DNA of 64,000 nucleotides. Origin: Desulfoluna limicola (GTDB lineage: Bacteria > Desulfobacterota > Desulfobacteria > Desulfobacterales > Desulfolunaceae). The stretch covers positions 372,001 to 436,000 of the forward strand of contig NZ_AP024488.1 of NCBI RefSeq assembly GCF_021654575.1. Direction: 5' to 3'. Both the position numbers and the translations under genes were made by a program. Shown here in pieces: positions 1-7,527 of the stretch (the first letter of the stretch is position 1; the number at the start of each line of letters is the position of its first letter). The notes beneath the pieces are model-generated. The model was not told the origin of the DNA. It saw only the letters and a program-made list of their open reading frames with translations, and made no database searches.

Positions 1-1
1 G

Positions 2-202
2 CCCGGGACCGGCAATGTGTCCAAGTGGCGTGAGGGCGGTTACCTCAAAAAGAGAAAAATTTCCAAAGACCCGTGGGGAAACGAGTACGTCTATGTTTCT
101 CCCGGCTCCAACGGGGATGTGGACCTCTCCTCCTACGGAGCTGACGGCATTCCCGGCGGCGAAGGCAACGACAAGGATATCAATAACTGGGACATCGAAT
201 AA
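2..202 (+). CDS. gspG: GspG major pseudopilin, C-terminal part (truncated by window edge)
   Basis: An open frame enters from the left edge and ends at TAA 200-202. The visible part reads through KDPWGNEY and SYGADGIPGGEGNDKDI. The KDPWGnpY stretch and the acidic, calcium-binding C-terminal loop followed by a terminal W are diagnostic of GspG. GspG is the major pseudopilin that builds the periplasmic piston of the type II secretion system. The prepilin leader and N-terminal helix lie outside the window. gspH follows after 179 bp on the same strand, the usual gene order. Confidence 0.93.
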   Translation, partial: PGTGNVSKWREGGYLKKRKISKDPWGNEYVYVSPGSNGDVDLSSYGADGIPGGEGNDKDINNWDIE

Positions 203-381
203 GGGTCTTGCCAAAATTTGATTATACACGTTCTGTGTGGCCAGCACCGTGTGCTTTGAACGTTGAGCGTTGGACCGCACAGTCTTGTGGAAACGCCCGG
301 TAACGGTCGTTGTATAATTATTTCACAGCGAGGCCCTGACCTGCCGGGGAACGCGCATGCGTCGATTGGGAGAGGAGAAGG

Positions 382-948
382 ATGTTTCACAACAATTCCG
401 GCCAGGATTCGGCAGAACGGGGACGGTCAGGCACAGATCCGAGGAGGTGCCTGTGCCGACGCGAGGCCGGATTTACCTTTCTGGAGCTGGTGGTGGTGAT
501 CTCCATCCTGGCACTCCTCTTTTTTTTCTCCCTTCCCAGTCTTGACTCTTATATTTTTACCGACCCCTCCAAAAAAGTAGCACGACTCATTGCCTCAACG
601 GTCCGGGACTTGAAACAGCGTGCCTTGACGGATCACAAGGAGTACCGTCTCCATATCGCCTCGGGTGCCGGTGAAATCTGGGTGGAAGAGGCCTCCATGG
701 ACGAGAAGGCCTCGGCCGAGGCTCGGAAAAACGGGCTTTCGCTTCCGCAGGACATGATGGTCGAGGTTCCCGGCCTTGATTCTGCGGGCGATGAGTCGTC
801 TGCAGAGGCGATGGTACGGTTCTACCCGAGGGGGTATTCGGACAGGGCTGAGATTCTTCTGGTGCGTGATGAGCAGAAACTGTTGCTTGTGGTGGAACCT
901 TTTCTTTCCGAGGTTGAGATTGTGGAGGACCATGGCGATATTTTCTGA
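382..948 (+). CDS. gspH: GspH minor pseudopilin
   Basis: A 188-aa protein with a type IV prepilin motif: Gly30 then FTFLE, with the conserved Glu at mature position +5, followed by a hydrophobic helix to about residue 52. GspH is a minor pseudopilin of the T2SS pilus tip, processed by the prepilin peptidase GspO (not in this window). The start has a purine-rich site (gagaggagaagg) just upstream. The 30-residue leader is long for the family, but no later in-frame ATG or GTG precedes the motif. Its end overlaps the start of gspI. Confidence 0.88.
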   Translation: MFHNNSGQDSAERGRSGTDPRRCLCRREAGFTFLELVVVISILALLFFFSLPSLDSYIFTDPSKKVARLIASTVRDLKQRALTDHKEYRLHIASGAGEIWVEEASMDEKASAEARKNGLSLPQDMMVEVPGLDSAGDESSAEAMVRFYPRGYSDRAEILLVRDEQKLLLVVEPFLSEVEIVEDHGDIF

Positions 949-1345
949 CAGGGCTCGACGACCGAATAACACCCGGGGCTTTACGCTTCTGGAGGTGATG
1001 ATCGCGGTCTCCATTCTCTCCATCGGTTTTTTCGCTGTTTACAGCCTCTTTCTTCAGTCCGTCGCCGCCTCGGAGGAGGCGCGGTTCAGGCAACAGGCGG
1101 CGTTTCTCTCCTCTTTGAAGGAAAATTCGTGGGCAAAGGACCCATTGGAAATCTCCCGGGACGAAGGGGACTTCGGGGACGATTACCCCGGATGGCGATG
1201 GCGCCTGACTCCGTCAAAGGTCGAGAACAAAGAGTATGAAGAGGTGGTCAAGCGGCTTGCACGGGTGAGGCTCGAGGTGTTTCAGGAAGGCACCCCACGC
1301 CTCTACAGCGTCACACACTATCTCTTTGTGACGGAGGCTCCATGA
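932..1345 (+). CDS. gspI: GspI minor pseudopilin
   Basis: The frame is open further upstream, but ATG 932 is chosen because it places a normal 16-residue leader before the prepilin cleavage site (RG then FTLLEVMIAVSIL, Glu at +5). This gives 137 aa, the usual GspI length. GspI nucleates the tip complex with GspJ and GspK. The gene overlaps the gspH end by 17 bp and the gspJ start by 4 bp (ATGA), which indicates translational coupling inside the gsp operon. Confidence 0.9.
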   Translation: MAIFSDRARRPNNTRGFTLLEVMIAVSILSIGFFAVYSLFLQSVAASEEARFRQQAAFLSSLKENSWAKDPLEISRDEGDFGDDYPGWRWRLTPSKVENKEYEEVVKRLARVRLEVFQEGTPRLYSVTHYLFVTEAP

Positions 1346-2022
1346 CGGCTTCTCCACGTGATCAAGGCTTTACCCTGGTGGAAATTCTCGTGGCCGTGAC
1401 GATCATGGGGCTCGTGATGGTCACCATCGGCACGGCTTTCAGCCAGCTTACCAGGGGGGCCAAAGCCCTTGAAGAGAGCGGACGTGACAGCCTGGCCCTG
1501 GGGGATGCGGCCCGATGGATCGGTCGGGACCTTGAAGCCCTCTATGTGGTGCAGGACCCACTCTACAGTGGTGGCGACTCCAATGATGCGGAGGACCCCT
1601 ATCGCTTCACCCTGGCCCGGGAGATGGTGGGCGGTGAGGAGATGAGCATCCTTCGCTTCACGTCTCTTAACCACCTCCCCTTTGGCGGCCTCTCGCTGGG
1701 GGGGATCGCCGAAATTGTCTACTTTGTCACCGACGATGGGGGGGAACTCCGGCTTCGCCGCTCGGACCGGCTCTTTTTCCACGATCCCTTTGAGCGGGCC
1801 CAGGAGCACCCGGTGCTGATGAAACAGGCGTCGTCCTTTCAGGTTGTCTGTATCGACGCCGAGGGCCGGGAGCAGGACACCTGGGACTCCGAGAGCGACA
1901 CCTATGGACGGGCCACTCCCGTTGCCGTGAAGGTGACCCTCTCCCGGGGAGAGGGGGGCAGTCAGTCTTTGGAGGCCCTTTTTCTTCTCCGCAGTGTGCG
2001 AAAGGAGGCCCTGGATGGGTAA
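1342..2022 (+). CDS. gspJ: GspJ minor pseudopilin
   Basis: A 226-aa protein with a short leader, a prepilin site (QG then FTLVEILVAV, Glu at +5) and a large C-terminal beta domain, as in GspJ. It is the third member of the GspI-J-K tip complex. It overlaps gspI by ATGA and gspK by 8 bp. Length and gene position match the family. Confidence 0.92.
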   Translation: MTASPRDQGFTLVEILVAVTIMGLVMVTIGTAFSQLTRGAKALEESGRDSLALGDAARWIGRDLEALYVVQDPLYSGGDSNDAEDPYRFTLAREMVGGEEMSILRFTSLNHLPFGGLSLGGIAEIVYFVTDDGGELRLRRSDRLFFHDPFERAQEHPVLMKQASSFQVVCIDAEGREQDTWDSESDTYGRATPVAVKVTLSRGEGGSQSLEALFLLRSVRKEALDG

Positions 2023-3109
2023 AGGTGGCTCCGTTTCCAACCAGCGCGGTGTGGTGCTCCTGGCGACCCTTGCCATGATGCTGGCCCTTTTTGTGCTGGT
2101 GAGCGAAGTAAGCCGGCATTCGAGGCGGGAGCTGATGACCGCAGGGAACGCTGCCATCACCTCGGAACTCCGGGCCACGGCTGTTTCCGGTATCCATATC
2201 GGGATGGCTTTCCTTGCCCAGGACGGCAAGGAGGGGGGAGTCGACTCCGTTCAGGATGCCTGGGCCGATGAGGAGATGTTGAAGGCGTTCATCTCCTCCC
2301 TTGATTTTGAGCGGGGCACCCTTGACCTTCTCGTCACCGATGAGCTTGGGAAGGTGCAGGTCAATGCCCTTGTGACGTACCCGGACGGAAAGCAGTTCAA
2401 TGCCGATCAGAAAGAGTTCTGGGATCGGTTTTTCAACTTTGTGAACAAGAGTGACGAGGACCTGGAGAGCCTGGGGGAGAACGCCGGCATCATCAACGCG
2501 ATGAAGGACTGGCTTGATTACGGAGACGGTGATGCCTCCACGGGGTTGTCCGGGGCGGAGGACGACTATTACCTCAACCTCGAGAAACCCTACCCCTGTG
2601 GCAATGGCCCCCTGCACCACCTGGACGAGTTGGTGCGTGTCAAGGGCATTGATGAAGAGCTGCTCACGCGCGAAGAGTACGGCTACCGACTTTTGGATCT
2701 TCTGACGGTTTACGGGGCGGAGACGGTCCAGGCCAAAGACGATGGCGAGACGGTTCGGACGTTTACCTTCCCGGGGAGGATCAACATCAACACCGCGGAT
2801 TTGCCGGTGCTTTTTGCCCTGATGCCCGACAGTCTCTCGGACATGGACAAGGAGATGGCGGCCACTTCGATGTTCGAGTATCGTGCCGAAAAATCCGAGG
2901 GGGGGTATCTGCACTCCCTGGACGGGGAGTGGTACAACACCTGCCCCGGGTGTGAAAACAACGGCATAAAAAAAGAGATGCTTCGGACAGACTCCACTGT
3001 TTTTTCCATCACGGCGCGGGCCGCAGACGGCCAGAGGGCTGTGATGGTTCAGGCCGTTGTGACACGAGACGGCGAGAAGCTCACCGTGTTATCCTGGCGG
3101 GAGGTGTAA
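2015..3109 (+). CDS. gspK: GspK minor pseudopilin
   Basis: ATG 2015 is chosen over an upstream in-frame ATG because AAGGAGG lies at 2000-2006 with ideal spacing, giving 364 aa. The N-terminus is RG then VVLLATLAMMLALFVL. It lacks the +5 glutamate of other pseudopilins, which is characteristic of GspK. The large periplasmic domain carries the FPGRININTAD stretch typical of the SAM-like helical insert. GspK caps the pseudopilus tip. Confidence 0.93.
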   Translation: MGKGGSVSNQRGVVLLATLAMMLALFVLVSEVSRHSRRELMTAGNAAITSELRATAVSGIHIGMAFLAQDGKEGGVDSVQDAWADEEMLKAFISSLDFERGTLDLLVTDELGKVQVNALVTYPDGKQFNADQKEFWDRFFNFVNKSDEDLESLGENAGIINAMKDWLDYGDGDASTGLSGAEDDYYLNLEKPYPCGNGPLHHLDELVRVKGIDEELLTREEYGYRLLDLLTVYGAETVQAKDDGETVRTFTFPGRININTADLPVLFALMPDSLSDMDKEMAATSMFEYRAEKSEGGYLHSLDGEWYNTCPGCENNGIKKEMLRTDSTVFSITARAADGQRAVMVQAVVTRDGEKLTVLSWREV

Positions 3110-3117
3110 CAGGGCAG

Positions 3118-3306
3118 GCTGTGCCTCCGGCGGCAAGGTGGGGGCACCATGAAACCCTATGACGAATGCGTGGAGGTCACCGTGATGCAACCGCTTTTGC
3201 GCATTCACGTGGAGGGTAAGGTGTTGCGACCATTCTTGCGAAGAGGCCTGTTTGCCAAACTTTGTAAATGTTTGGTCCCCGGCAGGGTCGCCGGAGGCTC
3301 AATCCA
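3118..3306. repeat. Composite intergenic repeat between gspK and gspL
   Basis: Begins GCCTCCGGCGGCAAGGTG 9 bp after the gspK stop, continues with a GAATGCGTGGAGGTCACCG segment nearly identical to the one at 51214-51240, and ends with a second module (GGTCCCCGGCAGGGTCGCC, GGAGGC). It belongs to the dispersed hairpin family described in the findings. An in-frame ORF through it has no support as a gene. Confidence 0.8.
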
Positions 3307-3333
3307 AACTATAAAAGACCATGAACGATTGGG

Positions 3334-4794
3334 GTGCGTGTGAAACTGACGGGAATAGAGATCACGGAAGAGGGGGGCGCCGCCGTTACGGTGGAGCGGC
3401 AGTCCGGTGCGTTGCGGGTTACGGCCTGCCACCGCGTGCGCCGCGACGAACTCTCTTCCGAGGCGGATGCCTCAGCCGATGATACGGAACTTCTGGCCGC
3501 GTTGGGGAGGACGCTCTCCGATCGGGGCGAGAAATATGCCGTCGTGCTCCCTGTCGCAGAGATGGTGGTTCGGCGAGCGCGCTTGCCGTTTCGGGATGAG
3601 AAAACCATCGACAAGGCACTCCCTTTTGAGTTGGAACCCACCTTGCCCATGCCCCTTGAAGGCCTTCGCATGACCTGGGACAGTCGGGCCGTGGGGGAGG
3701 GGGATTCTGAAATTCTTGCCCTTATCGGTCATGGGGATGATCTTGACGGCCGGCGGCTTCAATTCAAGAGCGCAGGCATGGAGCCCTTGGTGCTGGCCCC
3801 AGCCGCTGTTGCAACGGCCCTGACCCTTGCCCGAAATGAGGGGGCTTTTTTTCTTGCCCTGGAGCGGGTGAACCGAACCTGTACCCTGTCGGTTGTGTTC
3901 GAACGAAAACTGATGTTTTTGAGATCCTTTGCCCTGCCTTCAGGCGATGGCGTCGACACCCTGACCCGTGAGGTGTGGCAGACCCTGGTGGCCCTTTCCG
4001 AGCGTGAAGGCCAGTGGATGGCGCCTGAAAAAATTCTGGTTTCGGGCTGGGAGACCATCCCCGAATCCCTTGCAACCCCCTTGGGGGCATTGCCTATGGA
4101 ACGCGCCCGGATTCTTGCAGCCACCGGAGCCGTCCTCGAAGAGGAGGTGAAGCCCCGGTGGGAAGAGGGGCCCTACGACGGGGCCCTCGCTGTGGCCTGC
4201 TCGGCCCTTTCCGGGTGGAAGCACCCCGTGTTCTGGCGGCAGGGATTTGCTCCGGCGGAATTCATCGGCAAGCATAAAGGACGGGTCCTCTCCACGGGGG
4301 CGCTTATCTTTGTGCTGCTTGTGCTGTTGGCGGTGCACGCTGTGGTGGGTGTTCAGCAGACGACCCGGCACCTGGCTGCCGTGGAAAAGCAGATGACCCG
4401 TCTTTACCTCTCCACTTTTGCCGGCGAAAAGCGCGCTCCGGCACCGGGCGTGCTTCTGAGAGCCATGGAGGGCAAGGTGCGCGTGGCAAAGGAAGAAGCG
4501 GTCTATGCCGGGCAGGGGGGCGCCAATGTGCGGGTTATCGATATTCTCAAGGCGATTTCAACCACGCTGCCCAAAGACCTGAAAGTCACCCTTACCCGGA
4601 TGACCCTCTCCAAGGGCAAACTGACCGTGTCAGGGCTTGCCGAAGATTTCGGGGCCATCGACACCATGAAGGGGGCCTTGGAAAGGAGCCCTCTGTTTAC
4701 AGGGGTTACCATCGCTTCCTCCAGCAAGGAGAGCGGTGGAGACCGGTTCCAGTTCAAGGTGGTGATAGCCCTTTCGGGCAAGGAGGCCCCATGA
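3334..4794 (+). CDS. gspL: GspL, inner-membrane T2SS assembly platform protein
   Basis: A 486-aa protein starting at GTG 3334. The N-terminal half is the cytoplasmic actin-like domain that binds the GspE ATPase. A single membrane span (about residues 324-344, STGALIFVLLVLLAVHAVVG) is followed by a periplasmic ferredoxin-like domain. Position between gspK and gspM and the topology identify GspL despite low family conservation. The stop overlaps the gspM start (ATGATG). Confidence 0.85.
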   Translation: MRVKLTGIEITEEGGAAVTVERQSGALRVTACHRVRRDELSSEADASADDTELLAALGRTLSDRGEKYAVVLPVAEMVVRRARLPFRDEKTIDKALPFELEPTLPMPLEGLRMTWDSRAVGEGDSEILALIGHGDDLDGRRLQFKSAGMEPLVLAPAAVATALTLARNEGAFFLALERVNRTCTLSVVFERKLMFLRSFALPSGDGVDTLTREVWQTLVALSEREGQWMAPEKILVSGWETIPESLATPLGALPMERARILAATGAVLEEEVKPRWEEGPYDGALAVACSALSGWKHPVFWRQGFAPAEFIGKHKGRVLSTGALIFVLLVLLAVHAVVGVQQTTRHLAAVEKQMTRLYLSTFAGEKRAPAPGVLLRAMEGKVRVAKEEAVYAGQGGANVRVIDILKAISTTLPKDLKVTLTRMTLSKGKLTVSGLAEDFGAIDTMKGALERSPLFTGVTIASSSKESGGDRFQFKVVIALSGKEAP

Positions 4795-5312
4795 TGGCAT
4801 GGTTTGAACGACTGAGCACCCGGGAGAAGGGGGCCTTGGCTTTGGCCCTGGCGCTGGCCTTGATCCTAGGAAGCCGAGCCCTTGGCCTGGCTCTTTTTGG
4901 CGATGCCGCAAAGGAGAGCCGTCTCCTGGCTGTCAGGGTGGCCGAACTCAAGAAAATGGAGACCCTGCAACAGGAGTACCGACGTCTCAAGGGGGCTGCC
5001 ACGTCCGCTGAGAGCCCCTTGAAACCCGGTGAAACCCTCTATGCCTTTCTGGACGATGTGGCAGGTGCTTCGGGCATTCGATCCAAGGTGAGCTACATGA
5101 AACCCTCCTCTGTGAAGAGCCGGGACGGCAGGGTGAATCTCTCCGTTGTGGAGATGAAGGTGGTGGACCTGGCATTGGCCGAACTGACGGCTTTTCTCCA
5201 TCGTGTGGAGACCGCAGGTGATATGGTTCGTGTCCGGGGTGTCTCCCTGATGCGAATTGAAAAGAGCAAGCTGATGACGGCGGTGATATCCATCGAAACC
5301 GTGACCCTGTAA
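4791..5312 (+). CDS. gspM: GspM, inner-membrane T2SS platform protein
   Basis: A 173-aa protein with a short cytoplasmic N-terminus (ERLSTREKGALA), one membrane helix (about residues 15-33) and a periplasmic domain. The STREKxxL opening followed by the transmembrane segment is typical of GspM, which dimerises with GspL. It overlaps gspL by 4 bp. Confidence 0.88.
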   Translation: MMAWFERLSTREKGALALALALALILGSRALGLALFGDAAKESRLLAVRVAELKKMETLQQEYRRLKGAATSAESPLKPGETLYAFLDDVAGASGIRSKVSYMKPSSVKSRDGRVNLSVVEMKVVDLALAELTAFLHRVETAGDMVRVRGVSLMRIEKSKLMTAVISIETVTL

Positions 5313-5342
5313 CCATGGAACCACCAACGAATTGGACCACTG

Positions 5343-6206
5343 ATGAATAAACGTTTTTTATACAGCCTCTGGACCCTGGCATCTTTGTTCTTTTTTCTCT
5401 GGCTCCTCTTTCCGGGGGAGTTTGCTGAGGCATTGATCGAGGCCCACACCGACCGAAAGGTTGGCAATGTTTCGGTGAATCTGGAAGGGGTGGGGCCGGC
5501 CCTGCCCCTGGGGCTGTCGGTAAAGGGGCTCTCCCTAAGTCTGCCGGACATGCCTCCGGTGTCAGCCCGGGACATTCGTCTGACCCCCTCCTGGTTGACG
5601 CTGGTGACCTCGCGCCCCGGCGCCGGAATGAAGGCCTCCCTTTTCGGTGGACGCGTCGAGGCCGATGTCCGTGTCCGCTACAAAGGGTTTGCCTGGAACA
5701 GCATCTCGGGGGAGGTGGAGGATGTGGATCTGTCCACCCTGTCACCGTTTTTCAGCGGTCGCCTGCCTGTTGACCTTACTCTTTCCGGCCAGGGGCAAGG
5801 TCGCTTGGAGCTCACCCGTGACAACGAGGTGACCGGAACGGGAGAGATCAGGCTTGCGGGCGTGACGGTGGGGATCAAGGATCCCATCATTCCCGTGGAG
5901 AAGCTGACATTTGCCTCGGTGACCGCCGAGGTGGAGGTGAAGGGGCGCAAGCTGACCATCACCCGTGTGCATGTGGACGGAACCGAGGTGGATGCGGAGT
6001 TGAGGGGCACACTGACCCTGTCGGACCGGATTGAATCGAGCCGTATCAATGTTAACGGAACCGTGAATCCCGACCCCGACTTTGTTAAGACTCTCAGTGA
6101 CCGGGTCCCCCTTGCCATGCTTGTGGACCCGAAACTGTTGAAGCGGGGACGCATTCCCCTTCGCATCACCGGGACCCTTGGAGAGCCCAGGGTGTCATTG
6201 AAATGA
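5343..6206 (+). CDS. gspN: GspN family protein
   Basis: A 287-aa protein with an N-terminal membrane anchor (residues 5-22) and a long periplasmic beta-rich region, weakly AsmA-like. The SVKGLSLSLPD and LSGQGQGRLEL segments fit the Desulfobacterota-type GspN. The family is an accessory inner-membrane T2SS component whose precise role is unsettled. It is the last gene of the first gsp block, 30 bp after gspM. Confidence 0.82.
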   Translation: MNKRFLYSLWTLASLFFFLWLLFPGEFAEALIEAHTDRKVGNVSVNLEGVGPALPLGLSVKGLSLSLPDMPPVSARDIRLTPSWLTLVTSRPGAGMKASLFGGRVEADVRVRYKGFAWNSISGEVEDVDLSTLSPFFSGRLPVDLTLSGQGQGRLELTRDNEVTGTGEIRLAGVTVGIKDPIIPVEKLTFASVTAEVEVKGRKLTITRVHVDGTEVDAELRGTLTLSDRIESSRINVNGTVNPDPDFVKTLSDRVPLAMLVDPKLLKRGRIPLRITGTLGEPRVSLK

Positions 6207-6363
6207 GGGATATGGTTGAGCTGAATGTTGCCTGAGGCAGCCTTGCCGGAAGTCCTGCGTTTGTCTGATTGCATATGCCGGGTTTGACGACCAGCATCTG
6301 AACTGTATATGGACCCGGCGGTTAAAAGCATGGATGTCGGGGGGCACGATCACCCCGATAAAG

Positions 6364-6396
6364 TTGACACCTCTTTCACCTGCTGTTTTGTATATT
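6364..6396 (+). promoter_or_regulatory. Possible promoter upstream of gspC
   Basis: A perfect TTGACA at 6364-6369 is followed by TATATT at 6391-6396. The 21-bp spacing is too long for a standard sigma-70 promoter; TTGTAT at 18 bp is an alternative. It sits in the 415-bp spacer dividing gspN from gspC, so a second transcript starting here is plausible but unproven. Confidence 0.3.
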
Positions 6397-6461
6397 ACGT
6401 TGCCGGGTGAATAACTCGAGGTTAATCACGAATCAGGGGCGGATGTGGTTTCACCCGGGGA

Positions 6462-6548
6462 ACAAGGCATAAAGCGCATCCGCAACCTGCTTTCAAGGTA
6501 TGTTGCCTAATGTGGCTTCGCCGCCCTTGCCGCCGGAGGCGCTTCTGA
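6462..6548. repeat. Dispersed intergenic hairpin repeat
   Basis: Contains CGCAACCTGCTTTCAAGG and CTTGCCGCCGGAGGC, the recurring 3' half of the family. The inner hairpin here is the variant TGTGGCTTCGCCGCCC, also seen at 43625-43640. The rest of the 6207-6621 spacer shows no gene. Confidence 0.8.
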
Positions 6549-6621
6549 TTTACGGAACAGCCACAGACGCCCGCATGACTTTTTGCGAGGCCATCATCTA
6601 TAAAGACTGGGTGGATTGTTT

Positions 6622-7503
6622 ATGACGGACAGAGTGTTTACAGCATTTAATCTTCTTCTCCTGACGGTTATCTCCGCCCTTGCCGTGGATCTCTTTTACC
6701 AGGCAGTGACCTCCCGGATTGTTCTGCCTGAGAAGCGAGCGAACCACAGCGTTGTCACGGTGCCGGGTGACCGGGGAACCAGGGAGCAGAAAGCCCTTTC
6801 GCAGTATGACGACATCGTTACCCGGAACCTCTTTGACCTGGCCGACCCCACCAACGTGGTCAAAAAGGAGGCTGTGGCCATTGATGTGGAGAGCCTCACC
6901 GAGACGCGGCTGCGCCTGAAGCTCTGGGGGACTGTCTCCGGGGGCGGAGAGACGGTCTCCTGGGCCATTATTGAGGATGAGACCACTCGAAAACAGGACC
7001 TCTACGGGGTGGGGGACACGGTGCAGGAGGCCGTCATCAAGCTGGTCTTGAGGGATCGTGTGGTGGTGAGCTACAAGGGCCGGGATGAGGTACTGATGAT
7101 GGAGAAGGACAAAGGCGCCCCGTCATCTGCCGGTGTCAGCTCTTCCGGCAGTCGTCCCCAGGGGGCAAAGGCACCCTCCATCACGAAAAAGGTGAATCTG
7201 AAGCGTGAAACCATCAACGACGCAATGTTGAACATCAACAGCCTGATGAAGGATGTGAGAATACGCCCCCATTTTCGGAACGGCCAGCCGGAGGGGATGG
7301 CTGTGAGCGGGATTAAAAGCGATTCGATTTTCCGGAAGATGGGTATCCGCAACGGGGATATCATCATTGGCGTGGACGGACAGAAAATAGAATCGGTGGA
7401 TGACGCCATGTCCCTTTACGGGAACCTGAAGTCGGCGAGTGAGGTTCAGCTTGATATCAAGCGAATGGGCCAGATTCAAACCATTGAGTACACCATTGAA
7501 TAG
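6622..7503 (+). CDS. gspC: GspC, inner-membrane T2SS protein with PDZ domain
   Basis: ATG 6622 is preferred to an upstream in-frame TTG (6616), giving 293 aa. A single N-terminal transmembrane helix (residues 8-26) is followed by the homology region (DIVTRNLFDLADPTN) that contacts the secretin N0 domain, a linker, and a C-terminal PDZ domain (about residues 215-293, including FRKMGIRNGDIIIGVDGQKI). GspC couples the inner-membrane platform to GspD and helps recruit substrates. gspD follows after 24 bp. Confidence 0.93.
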   Translation: MTDRVFTAFNLLLLTVISALAVDLFYQAVTSRIVLPEKRANHSVVTVPGDRGTREQKALSQYDDIVTRNLFDLADPTNVVKKEAVAIDVESLTETRLRLKLWGTVSGGGETVSWAIIEDETTRKQDLYGVGDTVQEAVIKLVLRDRVVVSYKGRDEVLMMEKDKGAPSSAGVSSSGSRPQGAKAPSITKKVNLKRETINDAMLNINSLMKDVRIRPHFRNGQPEGMAVSGIKSDSIFRKMGIRNGDIIIGVDGQKIESVDDAMSLYGNLKSASEVQLDIKRMGQIQTIEYTIE

Positions 7504-7527
7504 CGGCACCAAAAGGATCGGATAAGG

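Noticed and set aside
3149-3343. 64-codon open frame between gspK and gspL
   Set aside because: It lies entirely in the composite repeat found again at 32326 and 51174, where the frame is not preserved.
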